Part shown: positions 33,769-36,767 of the stretch, one piece after another | Layout: the number at the start of each line of letters is the position of its first letter | Numbering within the stretch: position 1 is the stretch's first letter | From: Bryobacterales bacterium | Lineage (GTDB): Bacteria > Acidobacteriota > Terriglobia > Bryobacterales > Bryobacteraceae | Length of the DNA stretch: 36,767 nt | Direction: 5' to 3' | Assembly (NCBI GenBank): GCA_020851655.1 | Contig: JADZCI010000251.1 | Span: 1-36,767, forward strand | Program-made: the position numbers and the translations under genes | The notes under the pieces: generated by a model | Seen by the model: the letters and a program-made list of their open reading frames with translations, nothing else | The model's database searches: none | Told to the model about the DNA's origin: nothing

Positions 33769-35942
33769 GGCCGGGCTACGGTGATCCGGTCCAACGCCTC
33801 CCTGGCGGCCTGAGGATACGGAAACTCGGGGTGTTTCAGCGCGATCTGCAGGGAGCGGATCGCGGAGTCTTTGCTCCCGGCGGCCAAATAAGCCAAACCA
33901 AGGTGGTAGTGGCATGTTGGATTGATGGGAGTCACCTGTGCGCACTGCTTCAACTGCGCGACCGCCGCGCTGGCCGATCCGCTTTTGTAATAGGCCCATC
34001 CCAGCGTGTCGGCGACGTTCGGCGAATCGGGCAATTTCTGCTTGGCCTGTTTGGCTAGCGCCAGGGCTTCCTTGATGTCGCCGCCGTGTTCCAGGTACAG
34101 GTAGGCGAGCTGGTTGGCTACCAACCCGGAGTCCGGAGCGGCCTCGTGCGCCTTTTCGTACAGCTTCTTGGCCTCATCCCACTTGCCCTCCCTCTCGTAC
34201 TGGCTCGCCAGTACGAGGTAGTTGGTCGGGTTTCGCGGGCTCACTTCAATGGCCGTCCTGAGGTCTCTCTTGCCATCCTCGATTAAGCCCTTCGCAAAAT
34301 CGATGTTGGCCAGGAGCGTGTATGCGCCGGGAATCCTCGCGTCTCCCTGGATTGCTTGTCTCAGATTCGGCTCGGCGCCGCCGAGGTCGCCGAGGCTGAA
34401 CTGCCCCAACGCCAGCAGGAACCGGATCGCGGCGTTGCCTGGATTGTTTTGGACCAGGCTGGCAAGCTGTTGAACGGCATCCTTGGTCTTCCCCTGGCGG
34501 ATCGAGATGTTGAGTTGGGTTGCCAGCCCGGGAAGCGATAATGGGTCCCGGCGCAGCGCGGTCTGGACATCGCGTTCAGCCGCCGCGATGTCGCCTCTGG
34601 CCAGCGACGCCTGGGCGTTCATGACATGAGCCGGGGCCGACCCCGGCGCCGATGCCAGAACCTCGTTAGTCAACCGTAACGCCGTTTCCCGGTCGCCGCT
34701 CTCGCCGGCGAGGCGGGCCAGCGCCAGAGTTGCTTCCGTCATCCGCGGCTGTAGATCCAAGGCGCGGGCGTAGGAATTGCGGGCTAATTGCGATAGCCCG
34801 ATTGAGTTTTGCGCGTTGCCCAGCCAATAGTAGCCTTGCGGAGAATTCGGCTGAATCCCGACCACTTTTTGGAATGCCAGTTGGGCTTCCTGCCCCCGGC
34901 CTTCGGCGAGCAAGATACGACCTTGCGCCAGCAGGCCGGCTGCATCGTCCGGCTTGTTGCTCAGAATGACTCGATTGACGGCGGCAGCTTCCTCTAGCCG
35001 TTTGATGTCGATCAGATTCTCAACGAGGAGGCGCCGCACGTCCGAGTCCTTGGGGTGCGCCGGCAGGAGCGACTGAAACTCTTTGACGGCCTTGTCCTTT
35101 TGCCCAGTTGCGGCGTAATAGAGCCCGAGCGCCTGGTAAGCTTCGGGATTTTCCGGTGCGAGCGTCTTGAGATCGGCCAGGAGCTTTTCGGCGTCGGAGC
35201 GTTTTCCGGCAGCGAGGTAACTCCGGGCGAGCAGCAACCGCGCATCGATGTCTTGCGGCGCCGAATCCACCGCGGCCCGCGCTTCGGCTTCGGCCTGAAC
35301 CGAATCGCCCTGAAACAGGTAGAACCGGGCCAGTTCAGCATGGGCATCGGTCGAGTGGGGATTTGCCTCGACGCCTTTGCGGAAGATAGCGAGCGCCTCC
35401 GCTGGCTTGCCCGACGCCAGACAAAGAGCTCCCCAAGCCGCGTAGAATTCCACCCGCTTGGGGTCGATTTCGATCGCCTTGCGAAACTCCTTTTCAGCGC
35501 CCTCCATGTCGCGCTCCGCCGCAAAGCGCTGCGCCAGGATCGCATGCGCTCGCGCATTTTGGGGGTCGGCGTTCAGTAGCTTTTCCAGGTGCGACTCAGC
35601 CTCTTTATAGCTCCCGCGGCCGATCAGAAGAGTAGCCAGTTGTAGGCGCGACTCGCGGTTCTGAGGGTCAAGTGTGACCGCTTCGTTGAGCTCATGGAAT
35701 GCCAGATCGCCCTTCTGAAGGCCGAGATAGGCTTGTGACAACTGATAGTGGCTTTCGGCGGACTTGGGGTCGATCTGCAGGGCGTTGCGAAACTGAATTT
35801 CCGCTTCCTGGTACCGGCCCGTTTTTAAGTACTCCTTACCGCTATTCAAGTACTTCACTTTCAGCGCGTTGGGATCTTTGGAGCAGCCAACAAGGACCAG
35901 CACGGCGAAACAGGCAACAGCGATGCGGCGTTGAGCGCTCAT
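33765..35942 (-). CDS. TPR-repeat lipoprotein, PrsT-like (PEP-CTERM system)
   Basis: 725 residues. ATG 35942 has GGAGG four bases upstream. Lipobox LVGC with Cys20 after a short hydrophobic leader marks an outer- or inner-membrane lipoprotein. The rest is a solenoid of about 18-20 tetratricopeptide repeats of ~34 residues, for example LKTGRYQEAEIQFRNALQID, which starts near residue 40. Length, lipobox and repeat style match the PEP-CTERM TPR lipoprotein PrsT, involved in exopolysaccharide-linked protein sorting. The divergent neighbour is a probable sorted protein, which supports this. A general Bam- or secretion-type TPR lipoprotein remains possible. Confidence 0.82.
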   Translation of the reverse strand: MSAQRRIAVACFAVLVLVGCSKDPNALKVKYLNSGKEYLKTGRYQEAEIQFRNALQIDPKSAESHYQLSQAYLGLQKGDLAFHELNEAVTLDPQNRESRLQLATLLIGRGSYKEAESHLEKLLNADPQNARAHAILAQRFAAERDMEGAEKEFRKAIEIDPKRVEFYAAWGALCLASGKPAEALAIFRKGVEANPHSTDAHAELARFYLFQGDSVQAEAEARAAVDSAPQDIDARLLLARSYLAAGKRSDAEKLLADLKTLAPENPEAYQALGLYYAATGQKDKAVKEFQSLLPAHPKDSDVRRLLVENLIDIKRLEEAAAVNRVILSNKPDDAAGLLAQGRILLAEGRGQEAQLAFQKVVGIQPNSPQGYYWLGNAQNSIGLSQLARNSYARALDLQPRMTEATLALARLAGESGDRETALRLTNEVLASAPGSAPAHVMNAQASLARGDIAAAERDVQTALRRDPLSLPGLATQLNISIRQGKTKDAVQQLASLVQNNPGNAAIRFLLALGQFSLGDLGGAEPNLRQAIQGDARIPGAYTLLANIDFAKGLIEDGKRDLRTAIEVSPRNPTNYLVLASQYEREGKWDEAKKLYEKAHEAAPDSGLVANQLAYLYLEHGGDIKEALALAKQAKQKLPDSPNVADTLGWAYYKSGSASAAVAQLKQCAQVTPINPTCHYHLGLAYLAAGSKDSAIRSLQIALKHPEFPYPQAAREALDRITVARP

Positions 35943-35976
35943 AGGTCCTCCGGTTTCACGCTGAAACTACGCTTCA

Positions 35977-35982
35977 AGTATA
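35977..35982 (-). promoter_or_regulatory. TATACT -10 box of the TPR lipoprotein gene
   Basis: Minus-strand TATACT lies 34 bases before the ATG; the -35 region (GATTTG at 17 bases) is weak. A leader of about 28 bases with GGAGG would result. Confidence 0.4.
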
Positions 35983-36010
35983 GTCTGCCATGGATGGCCC
36001 AAATCGATGA

Positions 36011-36040
36011 GTACTAGACCGTTCAAGGGACTTCTAGTAC
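36011..36040. promoter_or_regulatory. GTACTAGA-N14-TCTAGTAC inverted repeat
   Basis: Perfect 8-bp arms at 36011-36018 and 36033-36040. The right arm ends 20 bases before the -35 box of the divergent secreted-protein gene, matching the element at 3572-3581. It could be an operator for either gene or, in RNA, a hairpin. Confidence 0.4.
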
Positions 36041-36060
36041 CAAACTCGTCCACGATGATA

Positions 36061-36089
36061 TTGACCTGCCTTGGCGCGTGCGACAAAAT
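36061..36089 (+). promoter_or_regulatory. Sigma-70 promoter of the secreted-protein gene
   Basis: TTGACC (36061-36066), 17 bases, CAAAAT (36084-36089). The -35 box is good and the -10 box matches at four positions. The leader would be about 50 bases with GGGAGG before TTG 36148. Confidence 0.5.
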
Positions 36090-36147
36090 GTTTGTAATTG
36101 ATGTCCCGATAAGTGCATCTCTAATAACGCACTGGGAGGAAGGTACA

Positions 36148-36767
36148 TTGACTGGTTTGACGACTTCTCTTCGGACGGCCGCTCTGGTGATCGGAGTTTG
36201 CTTCATCCAATCGGTCGCGTTCGGCGATACGGTGAACATCACACTCACGAGCGCGGGGAGCAACGTCCTGGCCGGTGTTTACGTGAATCCTTACACCGCC
36301 ACGATCAACGGCGTTTCGAGCACCGTGATCTGCGACGACTTTTCGGCTGACACATACATCGGGGAATCCTGGACCGCGGATGTTCACACATTCGATGATC
36401 TGAGCAATACGAAGTTTGGCAAAATGTACGGCGCCGCTGCCGAAGGCCTATACAATCAGGCCGCCTGGCTCTCTCTCCAATTGCTGTCGACTTCCAACAA
36501 CACGGTTCGGCGGGCAATTTCTTACGCCATCTGGGGCACCATGGATGCCAACGCCATGGCGTACCTGGCCAGCAAGGCGCCTTCTTATGTGGCCGCCACG
36601 ACCAGCTGGATGAACCAAGCCCAGACTCAAACCTTCTCGGCGGGCCAGTTTTCCAACTTCCTCATCTACACGCCTAACCTGAATTATCCGATCACCTGCA
36701 ACGGCGGACCCTGCCCCACGATTCCTCCGCAGGAATTGCTCGCGATCCGGGCGTCTGAATCCTCAGC
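36148..36767 (+). CDS. Secreted protein of probable PEP-CTERM class, 3' cut by window end
   Basis: 206 codons to the window edge. TTG 36148 has GGGAGG eight bases upstream, and no ATG fits the signal peptide. Residues 1-26 are the signal peptide (RTAALVIGVCFIQSVAFG). The mature part has VYVNPYTATINGVSSTVICD, DDFSADTYIGESW, AAEGLYNQAAWLSLQLL and AISYAIWGTMDANA, a pattern I know from acidobacterial exported proteins that end in a PEP-CTERM signal. The tail lies beyond the window, so the sorting signal itself is not seen. Two Cys (ITCNGGPCP) may form a disulfide. It diverges from the PrsT-like gene. Confidence 0.8.
   Translation, partial: MTGLTTSLRTAALVIGVCFIQSVAFGDTVNITLTSAGSNVLAGVYVNPYTATINGVSSTVICDDFSADTYIGESWTADVHTFDDLSNTKFGKMYGAAAEGLYNQAAWLSLQLLSTSNNTVRRAISYAIWGTMDANAMAYLASKAPSYVAATTSWMNQAQTQTFSAGQFSNFLIYTPNLNYPITCNGGPCPTIPPQELLAIRASESS

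Noticed and set aside
36061..36090. Sigma-54 promoter (as reported for some PEP-CTERM genes)
   Set aside because: TTGGCGCG is present, but the GC at the -12 position and the rest of the TGGCAC-N5-TTGC pattern are missing; a sigma-70 promoter fits better.
1..36767. tRNA genes, CRISPR arrays, insertion sequences, toxin-antitoxin pairs
   Set aside because: I saw no cloverleaf-like sequences, no spaced direct repeats and no transposase or terminal inverted repeats; coding genes fill nearly all the space.

Overview
The window is a GC-rich, densely coded chromosomal segment. The protein set points to Acidobacteriota, most likely the Bryobacterales/Solibacter side: a TIGR03437 C-terminal domain (a family named from Solibacter), exosortase-type sorting genes, a PrsT-like TPR lipoprotein, secreted S9 and DUF885 peptidases, Tat-exported Gfo/Idh/MocA and enolase-superfamily proteins, and GH95/GH106 glycosidases. 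This assignment rests on family recognition only. I see no rRNA, tRNA, CRISPR array, transposase or phage gene.

Left region (1-4640): a 5'-truncated secreted repeat protein with an apparent frameshift. Next comes a compact protein-sorting cassette on the minus strand: a 52-residue VPEID-CTERM-type substrate (3317-3475), a strong hairpin, and exosortase E fused to a CAAX-type protease (1565-3304). A LysR-type regulator is transcribed divergently from the cassette. A textbook LysR box (T-N11-A inside an 8-bp dyad) lies between them, as does a good sigma-70 promoter for the substrate gene.

Sugar region (4650-13790): a uronate isomerase-like enzyme and a tagaturonate epimerase (UxaE) diverge from a shared intergenic region. 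Convergent with uxaE is a tight minus-strand operon of Gfo/Idh/MocA oxidoreductase, GH106 rhamnosidase-type and GH95 fucosidase/galactosidase-type enzymes. Together these suggest use of rhamnogalacturonan-like pectin: exo-glycosidases release side-chain sugars, and the two uronate enzymes move galacturonate towards fructuronate.

Middle region (13867-26965): a four-gene minus-strand operon (2-hydroxyacid dehydrogenase, threonine/serine dehydratase-type PLP enzyme, S9 peptidase, and a secreted Vps62-like protein ending in seven 11-residue repeats); a zinc-ribbon membrane protein; a DUF885 peptidase; a prolyl oligopeptidase with an EamA transporter; a PfkB kinase; a ferredoxin-NADP reductase-like flavoprotein; and a divergent pair of an unrecognised Cys-rich protein and a 51-residue protein.

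Right region (26966-36767): rbfA-apbE-hemE-hemY in one overlapping run; an exported RraA-like protein with a Tat-exported galactonate dehydratase-like protein; a YihY/BrkB membrane protein; a 725-residue TPR lipoprotein resembling PrsT of PEP-CTERM systems; and, divergent from it, the start of a secreted protein of the kind usually carrying a PEP-CTERM tail, cut by the window edge.

Most interesting points: the almost cargo-free VPEID-type substrate with its dedicated sortase and regulator; an identical CTAGTA-N20-TTGAC arrangement upstream of the two sorting-substrate genes 32 kb apart; a recurring TANNNT box 6-8 bases before genes that lack a Shine-Dalgarno sequence, suggesting leaderless transcripts; and convergent genes that repeatedly touch or overlap at their stop codons.
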